A DNA stretch of 64,000 nt from CAWIMX01 sp963837345 (GTDB lineage: Bacteria; Acidobacteriota; Vicinamibacteria; Vicinamibacterales; CAVVIG01): the NCBI GenBank assembly GCA_963837345.1, contig CAWIMX010000001.1, forward strand, positions 3,410,001 to 3,474,000, given 5' to 3'. A program made the translations under genes and the position numbers. Shown piece by piece: positions 16,943 to 24,934 of the stretch. The notes under the pieces were generated by a model. It saw only the letters and a program-made list of their open reading frames with translations, was not told the origin of the DNA and did no database searches. Every line of letters starts with the position of its first letter. The stretch's first letter is position 1.

Positions 16943-17241
16943 CTCTCCTCGTCTCCGTCGGGCGCATAGCGAGTTCCCGCCCAGTAGTGCTCGTCTATAG
17001 GTAATGCAGTTCCCGCGGGGACCTGCGTGACACTTACCAGGAGCGCGCGGGGGGCGAGATAGCCGGCGCGACGCCGATGCTCCACGCGGAGGTGGCCGAG
17101 TCGTTCCAGGCGGCGAATGGCGCGCCAGTAACTTGTGTAGTCGGCGCGCGAGGAATAGGGCAGGTCTGTCACCCAAGCCCAGCCGCGCAGGTGTAGCGCC
17201 GTAAGAATGGCGCGCTGATGGGTGCCCAAGCCCCGGCTCAT
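16873..17241 (-). CDS. small winged-helix-like protein
   Basis: A 122-aa protein. Residues ~8-70 (HQRAILTALHLRGWAWVTDL, then RAIRRLERLGHLRVEHRR) have the layout of a winged helix DNA-binding domain: a helix pair, then a recognition-type helix and a basic wing. The C-terminal 25 residues are encoded by the GTCCG repeat cluster and are probably unstructured. Its ATG overlaps the stop of the ATPase gene, so the two are translationally coupled and may act together in replication or its control. Confidence 0.6.
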   Translation of the reverse strand: MSRGLGTHQRAILTALHLRGWAWVTDLPYSSRADYTSYWRAIRRLERLGHLRVEHRRRAGYLAPRALLVSVTQVPAGTALPIDEHYWAGTRYAPDGDEESGQDVRFLSGHVRGRTGRTTPPP

Positions 17242-18452
17242 CCGGCGTGCCTCTCGAGCAGGGCAATCCGGTTGACGCCGTCCTGGCCGGGGACGCGCGT
17301 GAAGACGGCGCTCTTGCGGCGGACGGTTCGGTCGAGACTGTCCACGTTGGCGCCGAGTTCGTCCGCCAGCGCCGTGAGGGTCCGCGGCCCGCGGGTAAGT
17401 GCGGACTGCATCCGCGTCCAGAGGGGCAGGGCCTCGGCGAGTTCCTGCACGTGGCGGACGTCGACACTCGTGACCGCGATCCGATCGGAGGTGAAGTGGA
17501 ACGCGAAGCCGACGGCGCCGCCCTTCGCTCCGATATTGCGCTTCTTCGGAAACAGGCCCACCGTGAGCCGGGCCGGGTCCGTCATGTCGGTCGTCGGCTT
17601 GAAGTACCACAAGCTGCGAAACCCGTTGAACCAGAACACGGAGCCGAAGGGTTTCTCGTCCGCCTTGTCGCTGCTGTTCGTGTGCGCGATATGAAGTGAC
17701 CCGGCGCCGACCGCTCGCACGGCCCGAAAGTAGCCGGTCGCCACGTCGGCATCGTTCACGCTGCCGTCCGAGGCGAAGGCGACACTGTCATAGAGCCAGA
17801 ACTGAATCTGGTGTGCGGCGGTTTCTTCGCGCAGCCGGTCGACTTCGTGCAGCACGGATTGTTTGCATCGCACGTAGCGAATTCGTGGCAGGGCGTCGGG
17901 AAAGAGGAGGGCGAGGCGTTCGCGCTGATCGGGGCCATCGAGTTCAGAATCCGCCAGGCCGACCCGGACGCCTTGCTGGCTCAGCCGCCCAATCAGGTAG
18001 AGGGCGAGCAGCGACTTGCCGACACCGCCCGGCGCAAAAATCCCGTTCGCGTGATCGGCCAGCAGCGAGAGCCCGTCGACGGTGTAGCTGCGCGAGGTGA
18101 CGCCGTGGGCCTCGTGCAGCCAGATGCCCGGCTCGCCGTTCCGGTCCGCGCGAATGACCGCATCACAGACGGACTCGAGCATGCCGACGAAGTCGAGTTT
18201 CGTATTCGAGAGGCCGCGGCCGGCGAGATACTTGGCACAGGCCACGCGCGCCGCGCGGCTCGAGAAGTTCAACGTCCCCGCTGAGATCGTTTCATCAGCA
18301 CCGAACGTGCGGGCCCCGTTCAGCCCACAGGAGACGCGCAGGTCGCCGAGCTGCTCGCCGTGAACGCGGCGCAGGTACCGGATGTCGAACTGCAACTGCT
18401 GCTCGATAAACGTGGCGCGGAAGTGGTCGTCGTGGATGAGCTCGAAATTCAT
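17238..18452 (-). CDS. RepA/RecA-fold ATPase
   Basis: A 404-aa AAA/RecA-type ATPase of the RepA-like helicase group used by plasmids, phages and satellites for replication. Walker A is APGGVGKSLLALYL (~138), the Walker B region is IQFWLYDSVAFAS (~217), and a sensor-type LHIAHTNSS lies near 252. A ~125-residue N-terminal domain precedes it, and a C-terminal winged-helix-like end (TLTALADELGANVDSLDRTV) follows. It lacks a primase motif. It is the only replication-type protein in the element. Upstream lies a 56-aa gene, and downstream a coupled wHTH protein. Confidence 0.8.
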   Translation of the reverse strand: MNFELIHDDHFRATFIEQQLQFDIRYLRRVHGEQLGDLRVSCGLNGARTFGADETISAGTLNFSSRAARVACAKYLAGRGLSNTKLDFVGMLESVCDAVIRADRNGEPGIWLHEAHGVTSRSYTVDGLSLLADHANGIFAPGGVGKSLLALYLIGRLSQQGVRVGLADSELDGPDQRERLALLFPDALPRIRYVRCKQSVLHEVDRLREETAAHQIQFWLYDSVAFASDGSVNDADVATGYFRAVRAVGAGSLHIAHTNSSDKADEKPFGSVFWFNGFRSLWYFKPTTDMTDPARLTVGLFPKKRNIGAKGGAVGFAFHFTSDRIAVTSVDVRHVQELAEALPLWTRMQSALTRGPRTLTALADELGANVDSLDRTVRRKSAVFTRVPGQDGVNRIALLERHAG

Positions 18453-18458
18453 CCCGTG

Positions 18459-18629
18459 TCACCGGCGCCGCGGGAGTTTTGAGCCGTCGCCGAATGGCCG
18501 GAGCGCGCGATCGATGCCGTCAACGTCCTCGGCAATCCTGGCGCCTTGGCTTTCAACACGCGCGAGGCGCTCGATGATCTCAGCCAGCCGGACCAAGATC
18601 AATTCGACAGGTGATCGCTTGTCGGTCAC
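18459..18629 (-). CDS. 56-aa small protein before the ATPase
   Basis: A GTG start at 18629 is preceded by GGGAGG at good spacing. The protein runs 56 codons (opening MTDKRSPVELILVRLAEIIE) to a TGA at 18459, six bases before the ATPase ATG. It is helical with leucine heptads and a basic tail (SKLPRRR). It overlaps the end of the excisionase-like gene by 50 bases in another frame. The strong ribosome binding site and tight fit argue for a real gene, possibly a small helical partner of the ATPase. Confidence 0.55.
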   Translation of the reverse strand: MTDKRSPVELILVRLAEIIERLARVESQGARIAEDVDGIDRALRPFGDGSKLPRRR

Positions 18630-18867
18630 GCCGCACCTCCCGGGAGCGCGAGATCAAAGACTCGATGTCGGCGCGCAAGAACCTGAGGCGGCGCGTATTG
18701 GCGAGGCGAACCGCCGGCAAGGCACCTCGGGCGTAGAGGTCATAAAGAGACCGATACGCGATGCCGTATTCGAGTTCGACCTGCGGCCCAGTTAAGAGGC
18801 GCTGGGTCTGGGTTGCGGTGCGAGCGCGGCGCCGGGATACGACGGCTGCGGTGTCTCCCATGCTCAC
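18580..18867 (-). CDS. excisionase-like HTH protein
   Basis: A 95-aa protein with a MerR/AlpA-type helix-turn-helix: LLTGPQVELEYGIAYRSLYD, then a turn and PAVRLANTRRLRFLRADIES, which is the classic excisionase and AlpA pattern ending in a strand and recognition wing. In integrative elements such proteins bend DNA for excision and can switch on the integrase. Two ATG starts six bases apart (18867, 18861) are possible. Confidence 0.75.
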   Translation of the reverse strand: MSMGDTAAVVSRRRARTATQTQRLLTGPQVELEYGIAYRSLYDLYARGALPAVRLANTRRLRFLRADIESLISRSREVRRDRQAITCRIDLGPAG

Positions 18868-18891
18868 AGCATGGCCGGCGAATGTTTCAGC

Positions 18892-19530
18892 TCAAATGGT
18901 GGAGAAGCGGCGGCGCGCTTTTCGGGCTTTCTCAACCCGAAGATTTACATAGCAAGCGTCGTAGAGCTTTCGTTCGAGTGTGTTGTCATTGCAGGCTATC
19001 AATTCGTCGCACGTTGCATTATCGTCCGCCCATTGCCCGCGCATTTGTTCGGCAACTAGCCGGCACGCCACCTTCGGACCGACGGACGGTTGTGCGCGCC
19101 GCAGTGTGTGGATTGCCTCTCGAGCTTCTCCGATTCCAGCTTCTCGCCACCGACCGCGCGTCGCTTCGCCTTTGAGTGCAGGGGCTAGGATGACGTCCGT
19201 GCGCGTGCCGAGGAGGTCGTCGAGCATGGCGGCAATGTCGAGTCCGTCCACGGGCGTGACCCTGCGCCGTGGTGCGCTGTCATCGTGCGTGAAGAGATAC
19301 TGAATCACCCACGCTCGCAGGTCGGCTGCCGCTGCCTGCTGCCGCTCCGGGGAAAGACGTCGCAAATATGCAGCCAACTTGCTCGGCTGATTCCGGCGCG
19401 GGAGTCGCTCTGCGCGTGTCGCCTGGAGACGAATCCTTGCGGCATATCGGGCTTGCTCTTCCCACGACTTGGTCGTAGTTGCTGTCACGGCACTGTCACG
19501 GTGTCGTCGCATGGCTCGCATTTTTCGCAT
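18892..19530 (-). CDS. hypothetical protein of the element
   Basis: A 212-aa basic protein, the first gene of the element's minus-strand string. It is mostly helical (LAAYLRRLSPERQQAAAADL, then RKLYDACYVNLRVEKARKAR near the end) with no recognised domain. The start is uncertain because several Met codons fall within the first 10 residues. It ends 24 bases before the excisionase-like gene. Confidence 0.55.
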   Translation of the reverse strand: MRKMRAMRRHRDSAVTATTTKSWEEQARYAARIRLQATRAERLPRRNQPSKLAAYLRRLSPERQQAAAADLRAWVIQYLFTHDDSAPRRRVTPVDGLDIAAMLDDLLGTRTDVILAPALKGEATRGRWREAGIGEAREAIHTLRRAQPSVGPKVACRLVAEQMRGQWADDNATCDELIACNDNTLERKLYDACYVNLRVEKARKARRRFSTI

Positions 19531-19612
19531 TATCTCGCACTAGGCAAACCAGACGATTCCCTGAGCATTTCTCGAAATGGGCGCATTTGTGAAGAGGCCG
19601 AGAGAGGCGCCC

Positions 19613-19668
19613 GAGGTCTGCAAAACCTCCACCCCCGGTTCAAATCCGGGCGGCGCCTCCAATTTTCC
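19613..19668 (+). repeat. attR: second copy of the 56-bp attachment repeat
   Basis: Exact copy of 10093-10148. It carries the tRNA-Cys sequence from the anticodon stem to past CCA but not the 5' half, so it is not a second functional tRNA. It marks the right end of the element. The host continues with the ECF sigma gene 130 bases on. Confidence 0.95.
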
Positions 19669-19798
19669 ACTCCGAATCCCACGTTCCGATGTGCACGTTC
19701 GCAGCGAATCGGGCAGCGGGCCGCTCTGCCCTCGTCTCGAATGAACCGGCAGCCGGTGTCGAGCGACTCTAGGGTAGGACGTGTCAGCATGACTCGAC

Positions 19799-20338
19799 GT
19801 GGACCACACTCCCGATCGCGCGCTTGACGAATACCTGGTGTCGGTGAGCCAGGCGGAGTCGATCGAGGCCCTGGACGGTCTGGCACGGCGCTGGACGCCG
19901 CGGTTGCTGCGCTATGCGGCGCGGGTGCTCGGCGGGGACGGCGGTGCCGCTGACGCCGCGCGCGACGTCGTGCAGGACACCTGGGTCGGCGCCATCCGCG
20001 GGTTGCGGCGTCTGCGCGATCCCGCGCAGTTTCCGGCGTGGATCTACGGGATTGCGACGCGCAAGTGTACCGACGCGATCCGGTCCAACACTCGCCGGCG
20101 GCGCCTCGATGCTCGCGCGGCGGCCGACGAAGCGGGGAGACAGATGGCGAGCCTCCCGTCAGAGCGACAGATGGACCTGGCGGCCGCCGTTCGACGACTG
20201 CCAGCGACCCACCGCGCCGCCGTCCACCTGTTTTACGGCGAGGACCTGAGCATGGAGGAGATCGGATCCGTCCTGGGGATTCCTGCCGGGACGGTCAAGT
20301 CGCGCCTTCACCACGCACGCGAGGCGCTCAAGCGCTAA
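19799..20338 (+). CDS. ECF-type RNA polymerase sigma factor
   Basis: A 179-aa sigma-70 family ECF factor. Region 2 contains DVVQDTWVGAIRGLRRLRDP and FPAWIYGIATRKCTDAIRS (residues ~55-97). Region 4 contains VRRLPATHRAAVHLFYGEDL and SMEEIGSVLGIPAGTVKSRL, with the expected HTH. Start GTG 19799. The next gene is a DUF6768 protein rather than a zinc anti-sigma factor, a pairing seen in several phyla in which the small membrane protein may be the regulator. Confidence 0.93.
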   Translation: MDHTPDRALDEYLVSVSQAESIEALDGLARRWTPRLLRYAARVLGGDGGAADAARDVVQDTWVGAIRGLRRLRDPAQFPAWIYGIATRKCTDAIRSNTRRRRLDARAAADEAGRQMASLPSERQMDLAAAVRRLPATHRAAVHLFYGEDLSMEEIGSVLGIPAGTVKSRLHHAREALKR

Positions 20339-20397
20339 CTGGGCGAACGCGTCCCGCCGGGTCGCGATCCCGGCGCATCGGGCAGAGAGGGGATCTC

Positions 20398-20775
20398 ATG
20401 AACGACATCGATCGTGCCATTCGTCAGTCCTTGTCGGCGGAAGACGCCGAGCTTCTCGATCGTCTCGGCGCCGATCAGGCGCTTCATCGCCAGGTCCTCG
20501 CCACGTTCGAGGGCCGGCTCCGCTGGTTCAACGCCGCAGGCTGGCTCGCCGGCCTGGCGCTGTTCGGCGTGGCGAGCGTCCTGGCCTGGCGGTTCGCGCA
20601 CGCGCAGGAGCTCGGAGAAATGCTGCGCTGGGGCGCCGCGTCGGCGCTCGCGTTCGCCGGCGTCGCACTCGTGAAAGTGTGGTTCTGGCTGGAGCTCCAG
20701 AAGAACGCCGTGGTGCGCGAAGTGAAACGCCTGGAGGTGCAAGTGGCGAGTCTCGCGGCGCAGCTTCATCGATGA
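20398..20775 (+). CDS. DUF6768 family small membrane protein
   Basis: A 125-aa protein matching DUF6768 by pattern: a helical N-terminus (DRAIRQSLSAEDAELLDRLG), two membrane segments (WLAGLALFGVASVLAWRFA at ~48-66 and GAASALAFAGVALVKVWFWL at ~79-98), then a cytoplasmic helix LQKNAVVREVKRLEVQVASL. The ATG at 20398 has AGAGGGGA upstream. It follows the ECF sigma gene by 59 bases and is probably cotranscribed with it; a role in controlling the sigma factor is inferred from position. Confidence 0.85.
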   Translation: MNDIDRAIRQSLSAEDAELLDRLGADQALHRQVLATFEGRLRWFNAAGWLAGLALFGVASVLAWRFAHAQELGEMLRWGAASALAFAGVALVKVWFWLELQKNAVVREVKRLEVQVASLAAQLHR

Positions 20776-20851
20776 CGGACGGCCGACGCAACCGCGCGCA
20801 CGATTCATCGCCCCCTGACCGATGCTACACTCCCGCCCACGAGGAGCGATT

Positions 20852-20989
20852 ATGGGCAGACTGGGAACGGACGGCACGATGGTCGTCGCCGCGATTGCCT
20901 TGGGGAGCCTTCTCGTCAGAGGCGTGGCGCTGCTTGCGATCGTCTATGTCGGCGCGCGCCTGGCGATCCGGCACGAGCGCGGCGCCTGA
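20852..20989 (+). CDS. 45-aa single-span membrane peptide
   Basis: ATG 20852 has GAGGAG 5 bases upstream, and the frame runs 45 codons to TGA at 20987. The peptide has one membrane segment (roughly VVAAIALGSLLVRGVALLAI, then VYVGARLAI) and a basic end. It lies 76 bases after the DUF6768 gene on the same strand. No family recognised; it is supported by the ribosome binding site and membrane composition. Confidence 0.5.
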   Translation: MGRLGTDGTMVVAAIALGSLLVRGVALLAIVYVGARLAIRHERGA

Positions 20990-21010
20990 CGGCCGGACGC
21001 GCGTGACCGC

Positions 21011-21505
21011 TTACGGCGCCGGCGGGCGCGGCGCGGGATCCGCGTGGACGATGCGCGACTTGAACCGCCAGCCCTCGGGCGTCTTCACGAGCACGTCCTC
21101 GTAGATGCCGGTGGTGACGATGGTCGCAGGACGGACGCCGACATTCAGCAGGATCAGATAGCACGAGCCGCTCGCGCCGCCCTCCGTCGCGGTGAACGCG
21201 AGGTTCGAGTTCCAGTGCCGGCGGTTGGCGCCGTCGCGCTTGTCGCGCCAGTCCTTGATGAACTGCACGAGGGCGTCGTGGCCCGTGTTCGTGTTGTTGA
21301 ACACGCCGTCCGGCGTGAACGTCGCCGCCCATGCTTCGCCGTCGCCGGTGTCGATGGCCATGTTGTAGTGTGCGTACAGCTGCTGCAGATCCACGTAGTC
21401 CTGGGTCGTGAGCGAACGCGACTGCGCGCCGGCGCGCGCCGGGACGGCGAGGGCGACGGCCAGCATCAGGAACGGGACGAGCACCGGTGAAAGGCGAACG
21501 GGCAT
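21011..21505 (-). CDS. secreted SnoaL-like (NTF2-fold) protein
   Basis: A 164-aa exported protein. A signal peptide (VPFLMLAVALAVPARAGAQS) precedes a SnoaL-like domain with LQQLYAHYNMAIDTGDGEAW, FTPDGVF and a final WRFKSRIVHADPA. The fold covers small enzymes and ligand-binding proteins, so activity cannot be assigned. It lies 23 bases after the DUF4159 gene on the same strand. Confidence 0.85.
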   Translation of the reverse strand: MPVRLSPVLVPFLMLAVALAVPARAGAQSRSLTTQDYVDLQQLYAHYNMAIDTGDGEAWAATFTPDGVFNNTNTGHDALVQFIKDWRDKRDGANRRHWNSNLAFTATEGGASGSCYLILLNVGVRPATIVTTGIYEDVLVKTPEGWRFKSRIVHADPAPRPPAP

Positions 21506-21528
21506 CGGGTCCCTCCTCGAGTCATCCC

Positions 21529-22404
21529 CTAGTGCGTCATCGCATACACGATGACGTTGATGCCGAACGCGTAGCCCGGCGCCGAGAACATCACGAAGTA
21601 GTCGGGGTTCTCCGCCTCGCGCTCATAGGCATCGCCGAAATCGGTGTCGTGGGTGAGCAGCACCATCATCCGCCCGCGTTCGTCGTAAATGGCCCGGAAG
21701 TGCGGCGTGGCCTCGCGCGGCGACCGCTCCCACGTGCGTCGCGCGCCGTCCCAGTAGCCGATCCCCGGAATCTGCGGCACGTTCGACGCGTCGTACACCT
21801 GGTGGAAGATCGGGTGATCGCGAGGCACGTCCAGGATCGGATAGGTCGCCGTTTCAGGGAAGACGTTGCGCAGCTCGCGCTCGAAGAAGTCCCAGGCGTA
21901 CTGGCCCCAGTAGTCGTCGGCCCAGAGAAAGCCGCCCCGCAGCAGGTACGCGCGCAGCGCCTGGGCGTCGTTGCCCTCGAGCAGGGCGGCGCCCGGCTCA
22001 GTCATCATGATGAAGGGACAATGCGACAGCACGTCCGGCTGATCGAGGCGCACCACGAGGGGCCGCGGCTCGCCGGCGGTGTCCCGACTCAGAGTGACGC
22101 GGGTCAGCTCCGACAGGCGGATGGACAGGTTGACGTCGGCGCGGGGGTAGTCCACCTGTTCGCCGGCGCCGTCGCCCTGGGGCGAGTAGGGCGTCAACAG
22201 ACGGCAGAACTGATACGCTCCGTCGAAATCGTCGAGCCGCGCGTAGCGGTAGACCGTATCCCCGTCGAACGTGTCGCCGCCAAAGCCCCGCCGGCCGCCA
22301 CGCCGCTGCGCCGCGGCCAGGGAGGCGGCCAACGCGACCGCCATGAGGGCGGCGGCGATGATTCGGGCTCGAGGCGGACGGCGGCGCGTCATCAACGAAA
22401 TCAC
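21529..22404 (-). CDS. DUF4159 domain-containing exported protein
   Basis: A 291-aa protein with an N-terminal signal peptide (ARIIAAALMAVALAASLAAA) followed by a DUF4159 domain: TVYRYARLDD, ADVNLSIRLSELT, CPFIMMTEPG, LRGGFLWADDYWG and HPIFHQVYD. The domain is glutamine-amidotransferase-like in shape but without a catalytic Cys. It is common beside MoxR/BatA-type genes, which are not present here. The start may be the second Met. Confidence 0.9.
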   Translation of the reverse strand: MISLMTRRRPPRARIIAAALMAVALAASLAAAQRRGGRRGFGGDTFDGDTVYRYARLDDFDGAYQFCRLLTPYSPQGDGAGEQVDYPRADVNLSIRLSELTRVTLSRDTAGEPRPLVVRLDQPDVLSHCPFIMMTEPGAALLEGNDAQALRAYLLRGGFLWADDYWGQYAWDFFERELRNVFPETATYPILDVPRDHPIFHQVYDASNVPQIPGIGYWDGARRTWERSPREATPHFRAIYDERGRMMVLLTHDTDFGDAYEREAENPDYFVMFSAPGYAFGINVIVYAMTH

Positions 22405-22432
22405 GGTTCCCGATCATCAATTGTAGGTTTAA

Positions 22433-23338
22433 ATGAGACCAGCGATGGCAAGTTCCCGCGCCGCGTGCCTGCTGGCCGCCCTGGCGCTCCTCGGCCCGAG
22501 GGCCGGGGCCCAGGCGCCGTCCTCCGCCGACGCGCTCATGGCGGGCGCCGGACGGTATGCCGCGGCCTTCGCCAACCAGTTCGCGAGCGTCGTCGCCGAA
22601 GAACACTACGTGCAGGACTCCACGACGGGACGACTCGGGCAGAACCGCGGCGACAGCGCCAGGGGCAAGCCGGCGCATCGCGAGCTGCGGTCCGATTTCC
22701 TGCTGGTCGAACCGCCGGGGTCCACCTCGTGGCTGCCGTTTCGCGATGTGTTCGAAGTGGACGGCGAAGCGGTTCGCGATCGCAGTCAACGGCTCGAGCG
22801 GCTCTTCCTCGGCGAATCCGGCGACGCGGTGGCGCGAGCCAACGAGATTGCCAAGGAAGGCGCGCGCTACAACCTGGGCGAGATGACGCGCACCGTGAAC
22901 AACCCCGTCCTCGTGCTGGCCTTTCTCCAGCCCGACTACCAGCCGCACTTCAAGTTCGATCTCGTCAAGCTGGATCCGGATGCCGGCACCGACGTGTGGA
23001 TCGTCGAGTACCGCGAAACGGGCCGGCCGACGTTCATCCGCGGGGCCTACGACCACGACATGCCCGCGCACGGCCGCGTCTGGATCGAGGCGGGCACGGG
23101 CCGCGTGATCAGAACCGAGCTCAACCTCGAGGACAACTCCGTCGTCGCCACCATCACGACGTCGTTCGCGTCGAGCGAGGGCTTCACGATCGCCGTGCCC
23201 CGGGAGATGCGGGAAGAGTACCTCATCGGCAGCGGGGTGCAGCGGCAGCAGCGGCTGAGCGGCGTCGCCACCTACGGCCGGTTCCGGAAATTCGCCGTCC
23301 AGGCCGACGAAAACGTGGCCCTGCCGCCCGCCCGCTGA
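22433..23338 (+). CDS. secreted hypothetical protein
   Basis: A 301-aa protein with a signal peptide (ACLLAALALLGPRAGAQA) and a mature part rich in beta strands. It includes FASVVAEEHYVQDSTTG, WLPFRDVFEVDGEAVRDR and GRVWIEAGTGRVIRTEL, a layout I associate with outer-membrane lipoprotein-sorting-like periplasmic proteins that are common and unnamed in Acidobacteria. No catalytic motif seen. It is divergent from the DUF4159 gene. Confidence 0.8.
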   Translation: MRPAMASSRAACLLAALALLGPRAGAQAPSSADALMAGAGRYAAAFANQFASVVAEEHYVQDSTTGRLGQNRGDSARGKPAHRELRSDFLLVEPPGSTSWLPFRDVFEVDGEAVRDRSQRLERLFLGESGDAVARANEIAKEGARYNLGEMTRTVNNPVLVLAFLQPDYQPHFKFDLVKLDPDAGTDVWIVEYRETGRPTFIRGAYDHDMPAHGRVWIEAGTGRVIRTELNLEDNSVVATITTSFASSEGFTIAVPREMREEYLIGSGVQRQQRLSGVATYGRFRKFAVQADENVALPPAR

Positions 23339-23357
23339 CCGCAGTAAGATCGCCGCC

Positions 23358-24719
23358 ATGAAATCCTTCCTGCTTGCCTCGACTGCGGCCCTGCTCGTTG
23401 CATTCCCTCTGCCCGCGGCGGCCGGGCAGGACCCCGGCGCCCCGCCGGTGCAGGAGATGCATGTACCGATCGTCGAGGCGGCCACGCGCGGCGATCTCGC
23501 CGAGGTCACCCGTCTCCTCGGCACCGGGGCCGACGTGAACGCGGCGGATTCGATGGGCATGACGGCCCTCATGCATGCGGCGGGCGCCGGGCACGACGAG
23601 GTGGTGGCGGCGCTGCTGGCTGTGAAGGGTGTGGACGTCGGCGCCGAGGATCCGTCTGGCGCCACGGCGCTCTTCAGCGCCGTCATGTACGGCCACGCCG
23701 ACATCGTCGGACGCCTCCTGGCGAGCGGCGCGGCGGTGGGCGCGAAGGATGGCGACGGCGTGACCCCGCTCATGGTCGCCGCCGGGCAGGGACACGACGC
23801 GATCGCGCGCACGCTCCTCGGGGCGGGTGCCGACGCGAACGCAACCGACGGTGAAGGCGTGACCGCGCTGATGCGTGCGGCTTCGGCCAATCGCGTGGCG
23901 GCGATGCGCGTGCTGCTCGACGCCGGCGCCGACGGCAACGCCCGCAACGGCGAAGGATCCACGGCTCTAGTGGGCGCCGCCTACAGCGGCTACGCCGACG
24001 CCGTTCGGTTGCTGCTCGCCCACGGCGCCGATCCCGCCGCCACCGACACGCAGGGCCGCACGGCGCTGATGGCCGCTGCGCTCGCCGGGTCGGCCCCCGC
24101 CGTGGACGCCCTGGTCGCCGGCGGCGCCGCCGTGGACGCCACCGATTCGGCCGGGAGCACGGCCCTCACCTACGCGTCGGCCGGCGGCCAGGCTCCGGTC
24201 GTCGCATCGCTCATCAAGGGCGGCGCAAAAGGCGCGCCGCGCGACATGGTGCTGGCGGCGGGAAACTGCCATCCCGATGTCGTCGGGACGCTCGTCGACG
24301 CCGGGCTGAGCGTGGATGCGGATTCGAACGGCACCACGCCGCTGCTGGCCGCTGCCGCCGACGGCTGCGCCGAGGCGATTCAGGTCCTGCTCGCTCACGG
24401 CGCTGATCGATCGCTCGCCGGGTCCGACGGCGGGACCGCCCTGGTCGAAGCCGCCTTCGCCGCGAACGGCGGCGATGCCGTGCGCCTGCTGGCCGGGACG
24501 TCGGCCAACATCAACGCCGTCGACGGCGAGGGGCGGACGGCGCTCATGGGCGCCGCCGAGAGCGGCGACCCGGCCGTGGTCCAGTTCCTGCTCGACAAGG
24601 GCGCCGACCTCGAGATTCAGGACAAAGAAGGCCGCACAGCCTGGATGTACGCCGCCATGGGCGGACATCAGGCCATCGCCGACATCTTCCGGAAAGTGCG
24701 GGAGGCCGCCGGCCGCTAG
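23358..24719 (+). CDS. secreted ankyrin-repeat protein
   Basis: A 453-aa protein with a signal peptide (LLASTAALLVAFPLPAAAGQ) followed by about twelve ankyrin repeats of ~33 residues, each with the G-TAL--AA---G and LL--GAD patterns. It begins about 20 bases after the upstream gene. Exported ankyrin proteins probably bind partner proteins in the periplasm; the partner is unknown. Confidence 0.9.
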   Translation: MKSFLLASTAALLVAFPLPAAAGQDPGAPPVQEMHVPIVEAATRGDLAEVTRLLGTGADVNAADSMGMTALMHAAGAGHDEVVAALLAVKGVDVGAEDPSGATALFSAVMYGHADIVGRLLASGAAVGAKDGDGVTPLMVAAGQGHDAIARTLLGAGADANATDGEGVTALMRAASANRVAAMRVLLDAGADGNARNGEGSTALVGAAYSGYADAVRLLLAHGADPAATDTQGRTALMAAALAGSAPAVDALVAGGAAVDATDSAGSTALTYASAGGQAPVVASLIKGGAKGAPRDMVLAAGNCHPDVVGTLVDAGLSVDADSNGTTPLLAAAADGCAEAIQVLLAHGADRSLAGSDGGTALVEAAFAANGGDAVRLLAGTSANINAVDGEGRTALMGAAESGDPAVVQFLLDKGADLEIQDKEGRTAWMYAAMGGHQAIADIFRKVREAAGR

Positions 24720-24934
24720 TGTGCGGAGGCAGCCGTGCGCCGTGCCGTGCACGCACACGGCCGCGGCGATCAAAGGAAAGTGTCAAGAATTGGCAAACCA
24801 TCGGTCGACTGACAGGAAGTGTCACCGCGCGGTGACGCCATCTGTCCATTAAGTACTTTAGTAGTCTCGACTTATCTCTTCTGGCGTAATCGGCACGACC
24901 TCTGCAAGGAAGCTCGGGCAGGACGGGATTGCCC

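Larger units (their letters stand above)
10149..19612 (-). mobile_element. integrative element in tRNA-Cys, satellite-like
   Basis: About 9.5 kb between the two 56-bp repeats, with every gene on the minus strand. Contents in transcription order: unknown, excisionase-like HTH, 56-aa small protein, RepA-fold ATPase, small wHTH-like protein, three unknown proteins, terminase large subunit, a coiled-coil peptide, toxin, antitoxin, DUF3467, a small conserved-looking protein, a membrane protein and the integrase. No capsid, portal, tail or lysis gene and no conjugation gene is seen. The set (int, xis, replication ATPase, terminase, cargo) resembles phage satellites or a reduced prophage. The stretch from 11.4 to 13.4 kb looks lower in GC than the host DNA around it. 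Confidence 0.85.

Noticed and set aside
19601..19660. Second tRNA-Cys gene
   Set aside because: Only the 3' half of the tRNA is present. It is the attR copy made by integration and cannot fold as a tRNA.
23460..24700. Tandem DNA repeat or CRISPR in the ankyrin gene
   Set aside because: The periodicity of about 99 bases comes from the protein repeats; the DNA units are diverged and have no spacer structure.
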